Positions 9,983 to 18,815 are shown, counted from the first letter of the stretch. The stretch: 35,927 bases of DNA from Chthoniobacteraceae bacterium (GCA_947471505.1 CANIWM010000064.1:1-35927), one strand, 5' to 3'. The notes: generated by a model not told the origin, from the sequence alone. Program-made: numbers and translations.

Positions 9983-9989
9983 AGGAAGG
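9983..9989 (+). promoter_or_regulatory. Shine-Dalgarno site that fixes the kinase start
   Basis: AGGAAGG lies 7 bp upstream of the ATG at 9997. It favours this start ([10 protein letters not shown]) over the in-frame ATG at 9955, whose extra 14 residues do not look like protein of this type. It is the only strong Shine-Dalgarno match found in front of a gene in this window. Confidence 0.7.
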
Positions 9990-9996
9990 GTGCGTT

Positions 9997-12900
9997 ATGC
10001 AAAATAATCTCTGTCCTCAATGCCAGTCACCGATCCCCGCAGATGCGCCCGGCGGCATCTGCCCCGGTTGCGCGCTGCTTGGCGTCTCGCTGCCGACGAG
10101 CCCTACGCAAGTCGCCGGGGCCAGCGTGCCGATGCTCGATGAAGTCGCCGCGGCCTTCCCCGAGCTCGAAGTGCTGGAGCTCTACGGCCAGGGCGGCATG
10201 GGCGCGGTTTTCAAAGCACGCCAGCCGAAGCTCGACCGCTTTGTCGCGCTGAAAATCCTCACGCCCGCGCTCGCCACGCAGCCGGGATTTGCGGAGCGCT
10301 TCACTCGCGAGGCCCGTGCGCTCGCAAAGCTCTCGCACCCGAACATCGTCGGCGTCCACGACTTCGGCGAAAGCGGCGGTTTCTTCTACCTGCTCATGGA
10401 GTTCGTCGATGGCGTGAATCTCCGCCAGGCGATGCGCGCCGGCGTCACGCCCGAGCAGGCGCTGCTGCTCGTGCCGAAGGTTTGCGAAGCGCTGCAATTC
10501 GCCCACGACCACGGCGTGCTCCATCGCGACATCAAGCCCGAGAACATCCTCCTCGACACCCACGGCGTGCCAAAGCTCGCCGACTTCGGCATCGCGAAAT
10601 TTGGCGACGATAAATCCACCGGCCTCACCATGAGCGGTATGCAGCTCGGCACCGCAGCCTACATGGCCCCCGAGCAAATCGAGCAGCCCGCCACCGTCGA
10701 TCATCGTGCCGACATCTACAGCCTCGGCGTCGTCCTCTACGAAATGCTCACCGGCGAACTCCCGCTCGGACGCTTCGCCGCGCCGTCGGAAAAAATGCAC
10801 TGCTCCAGCGGTGTCGATGACGTCGTCCTCCGTGCGCTGGAAAAGCAACGCGAACGCCGCCAGCAAAGCGCCACCGAGATGAAGACGCAGGTGGAAGGCG
10901 CGGCCACACGCAACGCCGCGCCCCCGCCCCCGCCCGCCCCCGCCCGCAGATCCGCCTGCTACCTTTGCACGCCCGAGCACCTCCGTTCTGCCGCCTGCAA
11001 CTTCTACATCTACACCGCCAAAGGCCACGTTGCGCTCGATGCCCACACGCTTACCTTCGTCGGCGACGGCGAAAGCGTGACCATCCCGCTGCGCTCCATC
11101 CGCGAGCTCGGAATCGGGCACTACCCTGCGCTTGCGAAGCCCGTGCGCCTCGATTTCCTCTCCATTGTTTGGGAAGAAAACGGCGCACTTCGCACCCGGC
11201 TCTTCACCCCAAATCACTCGGCCTTCGCCGCCGCGTGGACCACCAACAGCGTCGTCGCCGAATGGGCCGAAGCCGTCCGCACCGGAGCCCGCAGCGCGCA
11301 AGGGCGAGACATCCCTTTCACCCCCGCATGCGCCCTCGGAACCCGTGTTCCTTCCTGGAGCTACCTCGCGTTCGCGATGTTCATCCCGGTGTTAATCGCC
11401 GCCGCCTTCCTCATCGCCTTCATCGGCGGGAAGTCCGAAAGCCCCGGTCACTTTCTCCTTGGCGTCCTCGGCATTGCCATCGGAGCCGCCATCGTCTGGG
11501 TATTCATCAAAGCGCTGCGCCGTGATCTCAATATCCCGCCGCTCCCCACACCGCCGCCACCCTCGCGCGACGCCCCGTTTTCCAGAGCCGCCGCCGTCGG
11601 TGCGAGCGTCTGCATCAGCAGCATTCCGTTTGGGCTTATCCTGTTTCTTTTCGTCAAAGCGGTCATCGACCCCTCGTTGGATAGCAGAGGCCAGCTCAAC
11701 GGCCCCGTTGCCGGAAACATCGTCATCTTCGGCTTCATCCCCGCATTGATCGGCGTCGCGCTTGGGTGGAAAGCGGTCGGCGATTTCCGCTATCACCGCG
11801 GCCATCTGCGCGGCGGCGGCACGGCTGTCTTTGCAGCGCTCGGCCTCCCCGTCTTCGCGCTCATCCTCACTGCGCTCACCAACTTCGAGGACATTGACCG
11901 CGCCATAAATCCCCTCCGCATCGGCTCATCGGGAATCCTCGTGGCCAGCCTCGTCGTCCTCGCCACGATCGCCGCGAGCATCTGGGCCGTGCGGGCGCTT
12001 TGGAGATTTGTCCACAGCGGCCCGCCCGGAGTGCCGGTCCCACAGCGACCTGTTCATCATGTGCAACCATCATCGATTCCCGCTGTGACCGGCGTTCCTT
12101 TTGAATACCGCTCCCCGCGTCAGTGGCTCGGCATGCCGCTTGTCCACATCGTCCGCGGACGCGATCCGCTCACGGGGAAAATCCCCGTCGCCCGCGGAGT
12201 CATCGCCATCGGTGCGAGGGCGCATGGCATCGTTGCGGTTGGCGTGCTTGCGAGTGGCGGGCTGGCGATTGGCAGCATGGCGGTTGGCGTATTTTCTGTC
12301 GGCGCGTTGGCCGTGGGAATCCTCGCCTGCGGTGCCTTCAGCGCAGGAGTCCTTGCTCTCGGTAGCATGGCAATCGGCTTTGTCTCCGCACTCGGCGGAC
12401 TCGCGATTGGCGACATCGCAAAGGGCTCACTCGCCATCGGGCGCTTCTACACGGAAGGGGTCACCCGTATCCAACTCGACAGCCTTTGGCGCATCGGAAA
12501 CGGACTGCTCCTCGTTGCCATCGGCGCATGGAGCGCGATGGTTCCCGGCTTCCGCGTGATCCGCCGAACCACGGATGCCAGCCGCCCGTGGTCGCCCGCG
12601 AGTTTCCGCGCCGTCATCGGCACGCTCATTCTCCTCGCGCTGATTATGGTGACTTTCTTCGTCCCAAATCTCCCGACCTTTCAGGCAGCGCGCCCTGTGC
12701 CGCCGAGCTTCACCGTCGCATTTCCCGGCGACATCATCCGCCCCGGTTCGCAGGGGATGGTCGTCGGCACCACCATGCCTTACGGTTACATGGTTGATTT
12801 TACCTTCTTCGTCCGCGACGCCGAAGGCACTGTCGAGATCCCCGAACTCGGCTGCACTTTCGCCGCTCGCAACCCTCCCGCTGCAAACAATGGGAATGCC

Positions 12901-13740
12901 CAACCCCGCATCCCCATTGAGGCAAAATGGGCACTGAAACCCGCCGACGCATCCAGCCCTTTTCCGTATCTTCGCTTCGAGGGCAAAGGCACCATGCCCG
13001 CAAATAGCGGATGGTGGCGCAACGGCTCCGGCACCTACAACTTTGCCGAGCGATACCGCAAATTCCGCTGGGAACCACACCCCGAGCGACCGAAGCAAAC
13101 ACCGTTCATCAATTTTGGCATCGTCCCATTCATTCGGGGCACCGGTATGACCGGCACAGAACCAGTCGGTGCGGAAATGTTCCTCCGTGTCGAAGCCCGC
13201 CCGCTCGGCGACGACGAGCCCGTGTCGGAATACACCGTCTTCGACAACATGCCTCGTGAACAGCGCCTCAACCGCCTGCGCGCCTACTTCGGATACGCCG
13301 AGCGGCACCCCGAATACATCAAACGCAAAGCCGAACTCGACTCCGCCGAAGCCCGTCTGAAAGCCGCCGGAGACAATTCCCCGGAAGCTGCCTCGCTGAA
13401 GCGCGAAGTCCGAAAAGCCCAAAACCGCGCGTGGTTTCTCCGCGAAGAACTCGCCGTCCCGCAGACCGGGGAGAACCTCGCCGAAACGACTCCCGCACTC
13501 ATCGCCGTGAAAATCAAAATCGCCGACCTCCTCGCCAAACTCCGCGACTATCACGACGAAATAGAGCGACAACCCGCGAATGGAAACGGCCCCCGGACGA
13601 TCATCGTGCCCGAAGAAATCGAAGCGGTGCGCAAAGAACTCGAAGCCGCGAGAGCGGAGCGCAGCGAACTGCTCAAAAACGCGAAGGACATCCAGTGGCG
13701 GCGCGTGGAGCAAGTGGAACCCAGAATCGAAAAACCATGA
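9997..13740 (+). CDS. Membrane Ser/Thr protein kinase with zinc ribbon, DUF4190-like segment and pentapeptide-type repeat
   Basis: The product is 1247 residues. A zinc ribbon (CPQC...CPGC, about 6-25) precedes a complete Hanks-type kinase: glycine loop GQGGMG at 64-69, Lys86 in [14 protein letters not shown] with Asp178, DFG at 196-198 and MAPEQ from 223. After a proline-rich linker comes a PH-like beta domain (about 317-425), then six hydrophobic segments (about 456-670), one next to a DUF4190-like stretch ([19 protein letters not shown]). Residues 734-813 are 16 consecutive five-residue units of pattern G-x-x-A/S-x. One or two further membrane segments follow (about 850-892), then a soluble region with a charged, probably coiled-coil tail (about 1090-1247). 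It phosphorylates Ser/Thr on unknown targets. The sigma factor 530 bp downstream on the same strand is a plausible partner, because kinase/ECF sigma pairs are common in Planctomycetes and Verrucomicrobia. Confidence 0.88.
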   Translation: MQNNLCPQCQSPIPADAPGGICPGCALLGVSLPTSPTQVAGASVPMLDEVAAAFPELEVLELYGQGGMGAVFKARQPKLDRFVALKILTPALATQPGFAERFTREARALAKLSHPNIVGVHDFGESGGFFYLLMEFVDGVNLRQAMRAGVTPEQALLLVPKVCEALQFAHDHGVLHRDIKPENILLDTHGVPKLADFGIAKFGDDKSTGLTMSGMQLGTAAYMAPEQIEQPATVDHRADIYSLGVVLYEMLTGELPLGRFAAPSEKMHCSSGVDDVVLRALEKQRERRQQSATEMKTQVEGAATRNAAPPPPPAPARRSACYLCTPEHLRSAACNFYIYTAKGHVALDAHTLTFVGDGESVTIPLRSIRELGIGHYPALAKPVRLDFLSIVWEENGALRTRLFTPNHSAFAAAWTTNSVVAEWAEAVRTGARSAQGRDIPFTPACALGTRVPSWSYLAFAMFIPVLIAAAFLIAFIGGKSESPGHFLLGVLGIAIGAAIVWVFIKALRRDLNIPPLPTPPPPSRDAPFSRAAAVGASVCISSIPFGLILFLFVKAVIDPSLDSRGQLNGPVAGNIVIFGFIPALIGVALGWKAVGDFRYHRGHLRGGGTAVFAALGLPVFALILTALTNFEDIDRAINPLRIGSSGILVASLVVLATIAASIWAVRALWRFVHSGPPGVPVPQRPVHHVQPSSIPAVTGVPFEYRSPRQWLGMPLVHIVRGRDPLTGKIPVARGVIAIGARAHGIVAVGVLASGGLAIGSMAVGVFSVGALAVGILACGAFSAGVLALGSMAIGFVSALGGLAIGDIAKGSLAIGRFYTEGVTRIQLDSLWRIGNGLLLVAIGAWSAMVPGFRVIRRTTDASRPWSPASFRAVIGTLILLALIMVTFFVPNLPTFQAARPVPPSFTVAFPGDIIRPGSQGMVVGTTMPYGYMVDFTFFVRDAEGTVEIPELGCTFAARNPPAANNGNAQPRIPIEAKWALKPADASSPFPYLRFEGKGTMPANSGWWRNGSGTYNFAERYRKFRWEPHPERPKQTPFINFGIVPFIRGTGMTGTEPVGAEMFLRVEARPLGDDEPVSEYTVFDNMPREQRLNRLRAYFGYAERHPEYIKRKAELDSAEARLKAAGDNSPEAASLKREVRKAQNRAWFLREELAVPQTGENLAETTPALIAVKIKIADLLAKLRDYHDEIERQPANGNGPRTIIVPEEIEAVRKELEAARAERSELLKNAKDIQWRRVEQVEPRIEKP

Positions 13741-13771
13741 TCGCCTCATCCGACGAGATGCGGTGGAGGGT

Positions 13772-13938
13772 TTTGCCCGCAGATTGCGCAGATTGCGCAG
13801 ATGGGTTTTTGATGCGCGGGCGCTTTGCTCGATGCGGGAGAGCTCTGCGATTGATCGAAAATTGGAATCGCCGTTTGCCGAGAACGTCTCCGCTTTCAGA
13901 GAGCGAAATCTGCGTAATCTGCGAAATCTGCGGACAAA
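13772..13938. repeat. Inverted repeat element built on CGCAGATT units
   Basis: The left arm (13772-13802) and right arm (13908-13938) are 31-bp inverted copies with three mismatches. Each arm contains three phased copies of a CGCAGAT(T) unit spaced 9 bp apart. About 105 bp lie between the arms. It begins 32 bp after the kinase stop codon. Similar 'CGCAGATT' palindromes are common intergenic repeats in many bacteria, which is general knowledge rather than a search result. As RNA it would form a long hairpin and could end or stabilise the kinase transcript. Confidence 0.7.
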
Positions 13939-13995
13939 CCCGCGATGCCACCTCGGGACTCGGGGATGGAGTTTCCCGTTTAGCGGACCCCTCCC

Positions 13996-14079
13996 GTGAA
14001 CTCCCCAATGGTCCGGCGAATGTCCGCCGTCGCGACTGGCAACTGCCCGGAGGCTCGGCGGACGTCCGGCGTGTCAATT
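13996..14079 (+). repeat. Short degenerate tandem repeat, two 42-bp units
   Basis: The units are 13996-14037 and 14038-14079, with about 27 of 42 positions identical. Shared cores are AACT.CCC and CGTCCG.CGT-like stretches. The region is intergenic between kinase and sigma factor. The 42-bp period is twice 21 bp, the period of the two large arrays elsewhere in the window, but the unit sequences do not clearly match. Confidence 0.35.
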
Positions 14080-14103
14080 GGCGATCGGGAAGTGCGGCGC
14101 TGG

Positions 14104-14132
14104 GTGTATTTATACACGTCCCCAACTTGGGG
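14104..14132. promoter_or_regulatory. Two adjacent short palindromes upstream of the sigma factor gene
   Basis: GTGTAT-TT-ATACAC (14104-14117) is followed two bases later by CCCCAA-C-TTGGGG (14120-14132). They lie about 140-170 bp upstream of the sigma factor start, so they could be operator sites for a dimeric regulator or small hairpins. No promoter boxes could be assigned with confidence. The call rests on symmetry only. Confidence 0.3.
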
Positions 14133-14184
14133 ATGGTCATTCTTGGCCACAAACCTAGCGATTTTTTAGACGTGAGAACCTCTA

Positions 14185-14253
14185 ATGGACTCCATGGACG
14201 CGATGGACAGGATAGACCGCGTCCATCCCGTCCAGAAAGTCCATACCGTCCAT
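14185..14253. repeat. 9-bp-phased palindrome (ATGGAC / GTCCAT) in the sigma factor leader
   Basis: ATGGAC-type hexamers start at 14185, 14194, 14203 and 14212 (the last is ATAGAC). GTCCAT-type hexamers start at 14221, 14230 (GTCCAG), 14239 and 14248. All eight keep the same 9-bp phase, so the whole 69 bp is one interrupted palindrome centred near 14219. It ends 19 bp before the sigma factor ATG. In RNA it would form a hairpin right in front of the start codon. It may be a dispersed repeat, a translational control structure, or both. Confidence 0.65.
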
Positions 14254-14272
14254 CGGGAACCATCCACTTTAT

Positions 14273-14965
14273 ATGAGCGACTTCGCCGCCACCCGCTGGA
14301 CTCTCGTCGCGCAAGCCCGCGGCAACGACCCTGCATCCAAGGCCGCGCTCTCGGAACTCTGCGACGCCTATTACAAACCCGTCGTCGCATTCCTCGCCTG
14401 CGAAGGCCGCACCCAGGACGCCGCCCGCGAGCTCGCGCACGAGTTTTTCGCCACCATCCTCGCCGGCAAATCCCTCGGCGGGGCCGAGCGCGGCAGGGGG
14501 CGATTCAGAAGTTACGTCCTCGGCGCGGTAAAGCACTTCCTCGCCGACCACCGCGAACGCGCGAACGCCGAAAAGCGCGGCGGCGGAGCGGAAAATGTCC
14601 CGCTGGATACCGCGACGAGCGCCGGCCTTTCACTCCCCTCGCAATCGGACGACGACCGCCGCTTCGACCGCCAGTGGGCCTTCACCATCATCGCCCGCGC
14701 CCTCGATACCATCAGCAGCGAACTGCGCGAGGCAGGAAAAGCCGCGCACTTTCTCGTGCTCAAACCGTGGCTGACCGGTGCCGGCCAGTCCCAGGCCGAA
14801 GCCGCCGTGCAACTCGGCATGAGCGAGAGCGCCGTCAAAGTCGCCATCCACCGCCTGCGCCAGCGTTTCCGCGAAGCCGTGAAAGCGGAAATCGCCCACA
14901 CCGTCCCCGCCGAGAGCGACGTGGACGATGAGCTGCGCCACCTCGTCGCCGTGCTCGCAGGGTGA
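14273..14965 (+). CDS. RNA polymerase sigma factor, ECF-like sigma-70 family
   Basis: This 230-residue protein starts MSDFAATRWTLVAQARGND. Residues about 25-115 correspond to region 2 (ALSELCDAYYKPVVAFLAC, then ELAHEFFATILAG and GRFRSYVLGAVKHFLAD). Residues about 160-205 correspond to region 4, with the helix-turn-helix SQAEAAVQLGMSESAVKVAI followed by HRLRQRF. The two are joined by a long linker, as in the large ECF groups of Planctomycetes and Verrucomicrobia that occur with Ser/Thr kinases. No anti-sigma gene is adjacent; the kinase gene upstream is the likely regulator. It would direct RNA polymerase to an unknown gene set. No Shine-Dalgarno is seen; a large palindrome lies directly in front of the start. 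Confidence 0.85.
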   Translation: MSDFAATRWTLVAQARGNDPASKAALSELCDAYYKPVVAFLACEGRTQDAARELAHEFFATILAGKSLGGAERGRGRFRSYVLGAVKHFLADHRERANAEKRGGGAENVPLDTATSAGLSLPSQSDDDRRFDRQWAFTIIARALDTISSELREAGKAAHFLVLKPWLTGAGQSQAEAAVQLGMSESAVKVAIHRLRQRFREAVKAEIAHTVPAESDVDDELRHLVAVLAG

Positions 14966-15009
14966 GCCGCGTCGAGGTGTGATTAAAAGTGGAACAACTG
15001 CGAGTGTAA

Positions 15010-15159
15010 CGAGCCAAGGAGCGGCGGCATTCCTGCCGCCGTCCCCACAGCGCGAAGCGCCTGATCCGAAGAGTGCGGCTCTCGGAATCTGCACGGTTTT
15101 CTGATTGGGCGCTTCGCGCATTTAGGACGGCGGCAGGAATGCCGCCGCTCCTTGGCTCG
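15010..15159. repeat. REPIN-like paired-hairpin element 1
   Basis: The left arm 15010-15044 and right arm 15125-15159 are perfect 35-bp inverted copies. Each arm is itself a hairpin (GCGGCA-TTCC-TGCCGC). Inside lies a second perfect inverted pair, GCGCGAAGCGCC at 15050-15061 and its complement at 15108-15119. The element is intergenic between the sigma factor and the rhamnosidase gene and has no coding capacity. The two-arm layout with an inner GCGAAGCGC pair is shared with the element at 34668-34793. Confidence 0.8.
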
Positions 15160-15206
15160 CTTCGCTCGCATGAGGCCGCTATCGCGTCTTTCGCGCATTC
15201 CACTTT

Positions 15207-15379
15207 TAACCTAAAACCGAATAACGTGCGGACTGCGGGGTATTCTCCAGCGAGTTTCGGCTCATAGAGCCGACACGACATCGCTCTCCCGCAGCGTGAC
15301 CGTCCTTATCCTCGCAGTCTTTCTCTTTTCGCCCTTTCCTCCGCCTTTCCCCGGTTTCATTCACGTTTTTAGGTTTAAT
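15207..15379. repeat. Possible remnant of the left-edge repeat family
   Basis: TAACCTAAAA at 15207-15216 and GTTTTTAGGTTTAAT at 15365-15379 face each other as an inverted pair. The latter is identical over 15 bp to 132-146 at the left-edge element. The 148 bp between is unlike that element and includes a pyrimidine-rich tract at about 15318-15350. It could be a diverged or partial element, or two solo ends. The rest of the 514-bp gap (14966-15479) holds repeat element 1 (15010-15159) and nothing else recognised. Confidence 0.4.
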
Positions 15380-15479
15380 CACCCCCGCCGCGTCGCTCGC
15401 TGCACTTATTTGATCCACAATCATCGGCGGATACGGCAACTACCTCGGCGGCGCGACTACGCCTCACTCAATCTTATCT

Positions 15480-17198
15480 ATGAAAACACTCACCATTCTC
15501 CTCTCGCTGTTCAGCGTCGCCGCCCTCGCACAGGTGCCGGACAAGGCTGAGCCTTCGCCGATCCGCTCGTGGTTTATCGCGCCCACCCGCGTGGTGTGGC
15601 AGAGCGAAGGCGGCGTCAAACATGCGGCGAATCTCTTGCAAGCTCACCCCGGCCAGGCGCTCCTCGCTGATCCCGTCCCGCCGTGTGTGCTTACACCGAC
15701 CGAAGGCAAGCCCGCTGGCGTCCTGCTCGATTTCGGAACCGAACTGCACGGCTCGATCGAAATCTTCACGCCGATGACGCCGGGTAAAGAGCCGCGCTCT
15801 GTACGCGTGCGCTTTGGCGAGTCGGTGAGCGAGGCGATGGCTGAACTCGGCGAGCGTGAAGCGCAGAATGATCACGCCGTCCGCGACCAAACGGTGGTGC
15901 TCCCGTGGCTCGGCAAGAAGACCGTCGGTGCGAGCGGCTTTCGCTTTGTGCGCATCGACGCCACGGATCCGAAAACGCCGGTTTCGCTCAGCCAAGTGCG
16001 CGCCGTTCTGCAAATGCGCGACGTGCCACGCGTCGGCTCCTTCCGTTGCAGCGACGAACGCCTAAACAAGATATGGGAGACCGGCGCTTACACCGTGCAG
16101 CTCAACATGCAGGAGTATCTGTGGGACGGCATCAAGCGCGACCGCCTCGTGTGGATCGGCGACATGCACCCGGAAGTCAGCACCATCAATGCGGTATTCG
16201 GCTTCAACGAAGTCGTGCCCAAGTCGCTCGACCTCACGCGCGACGTGACGCCCGTGAACACGTGGATGAATGGCATCTCCAGCTATTCGATGTGGTGGGT
16301 GCTCATTCACGAGGAAATGTGGATGCACCACGGCGACCGCAAGTATCTCGAAGCTCAGCAGAGCTACCTCACTCCATTGCTGAAAAAGCTCGCGGGCCTC
16401 ATCGGGCCTGACGGCAAAGAGCGCATCGACGGGATGCGCTTCCTCGACTGGCCCAGTTCGCCAAACAAGCAGGGCGTCACCGCTGGCTTGCAAGGCTTAC
16501 TCGTGATGACACTCGATAGCGGCGCACGCATGATGGGCGCGCTCGGGGACAAAGAGACCGCCACACTTTGCACCGATGCCGCCGCACGCGGGCGCAAGGT
16601 CGTGCCCGACGTGAACGCCTCAAAATCGGGCGCCGCGCTGCTCGCACTCGCTGGAATGATGGACGCAAAGAAAACTTCCGACGACGTGCTCAAAGTCGGC
16701 GGCCCAAAAGGCGTCTCCACGTTCTACGGTTTCTACGTCCTGCAAGCGCTCGCGAAGTCCGGCGACACCGACACCGCGCTCGACTTCATCCGCACCTACT
16801 GGGGCGCGATGCTCGACTTCGGAGCGACAACGTTTTGGGAAGACTTCAATCTCGAGTGGACAAAGAACGCAGGGCGCATCGACGAGCTCGTGCCACCGGG
16901 AAAGAAGGACCTGCACGGCGACTTCGGAGACTATTGCTACCTCGGCTTCCGCCACAGCCTCTGCCATGGCTGGGCGAGCGGACCGACCGCGTGGCTCAGC
17001 CAGAACGTCTTGGGCGTGCGCCCGCTAGAGCCCGGCTGCAAGCGAGTCCGCATCACCCCGCAACTCGGGCAGCTCACATGGGCCGAAGGTACGTATCCCA
17101 CACCGCTCGGTCCGATCAAAATCCGCCACGAAAAGCTACCGAACGGAACCGTTAAATCGGATATTCAAGCTCCCGACGGAGTCGTCGTTGAACGCTGA
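15480..17198 (+). CDS. Secreted alpha-L-rhamnosidase-like glycoside hydrolase (GH78 type)
   Basis: This 572-residue protein has a signal peptide (MKTLTILLSLFSVAALAQ). Residues about 75-185 resemble the beta domain that precedes GH78 catalytic domains (LLDFGTELHGSIEI, then FRFVRIDA). Residues about 190-500 are the (alpha/alpha)6 barrel, with the hallmark DGIKRDRLVWIGD at 216-228 and TTFWEDF near 450. The family's usual acid in a RDER-type motif is Arg here (RDR), as in a branch of GH78-like proteins, so Asp216, Asp221 or Asp228 are the candidate acids. At 572 residues it is shorter than most GH78 enzymes because extra N-terminal sugar-binding domains are missing. It would release terminal L-rhamnose from polysaccharides or glycosides; the substrate is an inference. 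The fused rhamnulose-phosphate aldolase at 20991 fits use of the released sugar. Confidence 0.8.
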   Translation: MKTLTILLSLFSVAALAQVPDKAEPSPIRSWFIAPTRVVWQSEGGVKHAANLLQAHPGQALLADPVPPCVLTPTEGKPAGVLLDFGTELHGSIEIFTPMTPGKEPRSVRVRFGESVSEAMAELGEREAQNDHAVRDQTVVLPWLGKKTVGASGFRFVRIDATDPKTPVSLSQVRAVLQMRDVPRVGSFRCSDERLNKIWETGAYTVQLNMQEYLWDGIKRDRLVWIGDMHPEVSTINAVFGFNEVVPKSLDLTRDVTPVNTWMNGISSYSMWWVLIHEEMWMHHGDRKYLEAQQSYLTPLLKKLAGLIGPDGKERIDGMRFLDWPSSPNKQGVTAGLQGLLVMTLDSGARMMGALGDKETATLCTDAAARGRKVVPDVNASKSGAALLALAGMMDAKKTSDDVLKVGGPKGVSTFYGFYVLQALAKSGDTDTALDFIRTYWGAMLDFGATTFWEDFNLEWTKNAGRIDELVPPGKKDLHGDFGDYCYLGFRHSLCHGWASGPTAWLSQNVLGVRPLEPGCKRVRITPQLGQLTWAEGTYPTPLGPIKIRHEKLPNGTVKSDIQAPDGVVVER

Positions 17199-17309
17199 CC
17201 CATTTCCGATCCTCAATTCGAAGCTCTCTGCCATCGGCAAGTTGGAGCAATGCGAGCGGAACGGATCAACTACTCGCGGAGATCACCGGCGCGACAAAGC
17301 GTAGAAAAA

Positions 17310-17969
17310 TTAGCGAAACTCGCCGAAGTGCACATCCTCCGGCACCGATGGCGAGTCGAGGAGTTGGATGGTCGTGGCGGGGCCGAGGTTGTTTGGGGCG
17401 GTCCATGAGCGGAGCGTCCAGACGACTTTCTTCTCCGGCGTGATTTCCAGCGCCTGTGCTGGCGCAGTGGCGATGTCGATCGCGCCTTCCCACGGGTTCA
17501 CCCAATTGTTCAGCAGCGTGTTACCGTTCGGCAGACGCGTGGCGATTTGGAAGTTCTTGATCCCCTGCTCCGCCAAGTCGCTCTTGGCGCATTCCCACAC
17601 GGTTTCGCCTTTTGCGTTCACCTCGCGGATGAGCTTGCTGCCGGTGATCAGCGTATTGCCGTCGGCGAGACGCGAGGCTGCCCACGGGCCGGAGAATCTT
17701 GTCGTCCAAAGTTCCGCACCGTGGTCGTCGTATTCCGAGACTTTGCCGCCGTCCATGTGTGCGACGAGCAACGTCCCTGCCGCAGTGAGGCGCGCATGGC
17801 GGAAGTGCCCGTGGACGCTTTTCGGATTGCCGACTTCGAGCGGGAATTCGCGCTCCGTTTTACCGGTCGCGATATTGAGCACCACGCACTTCGGCTCGGG
17901 TCCGTTTTGGAGATAAACGATGCGTTCCTTCCCAATCGGCTGCGCAGTGTGGATCTCAGTTCCCGCGGC
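17310..17969 (-). pseudogene. Beta-propeller (PQQ-like) protein, 5' half missing
   Basis: The open frame runs from 17969 to the stop at 17310 and encodes propeller blades: EIHTAQPIGKERIVYLQNG, LTAAGTLLVAHMDGGKVSEY, ASRLADGNTLITGS, TRLPNGNTLLNNW and ITPEKKVVWTLRSW. The 'NGNTLI' and 'G.ELW' patterns are typical of secreted propeller proteins that are normally about 330-400 residues with a signal peptide. Here there is no ATG until inside the domain; the best start would be a GTG near 17885. The first blades and the signal peptide are absent. The frame is continuous with that of the unknown gene upstream, whose stop codon (17970-17972) marks the junction. It is probably a remnant left after the upstream cassette replaced the 5' half. 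Confidence 0.65.
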
Positions 17970-18704
17970 CTACGAACTACTACTCGACGATTCGCTGCTT
18001 GATGATGGGTCGCCGCTGCTTCCGCCGCCACCGCCGCCACCGCCGCCACCTGCGGCTTCATTTAGGGCGCGGGATTCGCGGTAGAGGAGGTAGAGGGCGG
18101 GGTTGGATTCGCGGAATTGGCGCATGAGTTTGTCCATCACGAGGTCGATGCGGAGGTTGCAGGCGTCGAATTGTTGGTCGATGAGGAGGACGAAGGCGCT
18201 TTCTTGTTGGGCGCGTTCGTCGGGGAGGTTGATGAGGGCGTGGTAGGTGGTGAGGCGCTGATTGTAGAGGGTGGCTTTTGCGGGGGTCAGCCCGTAGGGG
18301 AGGAGGGCGGCGGGCATTCCGGGCTCGGCGATTTTGCCGCTTAGGAATGCGCCGTGGGTGCGCAGGGCTTCGTCGGACATGAGGGTGAATGCGCTGATTT
18401 GGTGGTCCACGAGATTGAGCAAGTCGGCGTTGTTTGTGATGGCGGCGTAGGCGGTGACGATGCCGTCCACGTCGGAGATGATGCTCTCGAATTGGGCGCG
18501 GGCGAGGCGCTTTGCGGCTCCTCCTCCGGCCGCTGCGGTGGCGCGCTGGATGTCGAGGGCCTCGATCATGGCGATGCCGCCGTCGTGGGCGATGAAGGCG
18601 TCGTTGAGCGCGGCGATGGTGGCGATGAGGGCGGCGTTTGGGCCGGTGCGGACGTCTCGCACGGAGCGAAACATGTCGAGTCGTGTGGCTTCTTCCTTGT
18701 CCAT
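17970..18704 (-). CDS. Unknown helical protein A, with Gly/Ser-rich tail, downstream of a 21-bp array
   Basis: This 244-residue protein starts MDKEEATRLDMFRSVRDV. No signal peptide or membrane segment is visible. Residues 1 to about 215 are predicted by eye to be almost all helical, with hydrophobic spacing suited to a helical bundle. A characteristic late helix reads IDLVMDKLMRQFRESNPAL followed by YLLYRES. The last 28 residues are ten glycines, then a serine/glutamate tail. Similar 'D.LM..F....P.FY..Y' proteins of unknown function occur in Verrucomicrobia and Bacteroidetes; this is from memory of the family style, not from a search. The gene is preceded by an 11-unit 21-bp array at 18816-19046 and followed without a gap by a truncated propeller gene. 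Protein B at 33866 sits behind a similar array. No function is assigned. Confidence 0.7.
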   Translation of the reverse strand: MDKEEATRLDMFRSVRDVRTGPNAALIATIAALNDAFIAHDGGIAMIEALDIQRATAAAGGGAAKRLARAQFESIISDVDGIVTAYAAITNNADLLNLVDHQISAFTLMSDEALRTHGAFLSGKIAEPGMPAALLPYGLTPAKATLYNQRLTTYHALINLPDERAQQESAFVLLIDQQFDACNLRIDLVMDKLMRQFRESNPALYLLYRESRALNEAAGGGGGGGGGGSSGDPSSSSESSSSSS

Positions 18705-18815
18705 GGTCGTTAGTGGTTAATGTGGAACAGGGCACTGTGGAACGTGGAACATCCCGCAGGCCGATGGTTTTGGTTTTTTGGTGTTGTTTTCATAAAGTGT
18801 TGAGCGCGAGGGTTT

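Noticed and set aside
8825-10252. 475-codon plus-strand frame across the beta-helix gene and the kinase start
   Set aside because: It runs antisense through the beta-helix gene and out of frame into the kinase; sequence resembles no family.
10027-13749. Two long minus-strand frames opposite the kinase gene
   Set aside because: They are compositional shadows of the high-GC kinase gene; the sense strand has complete kinase motifs and a Shine-Dalgarno.
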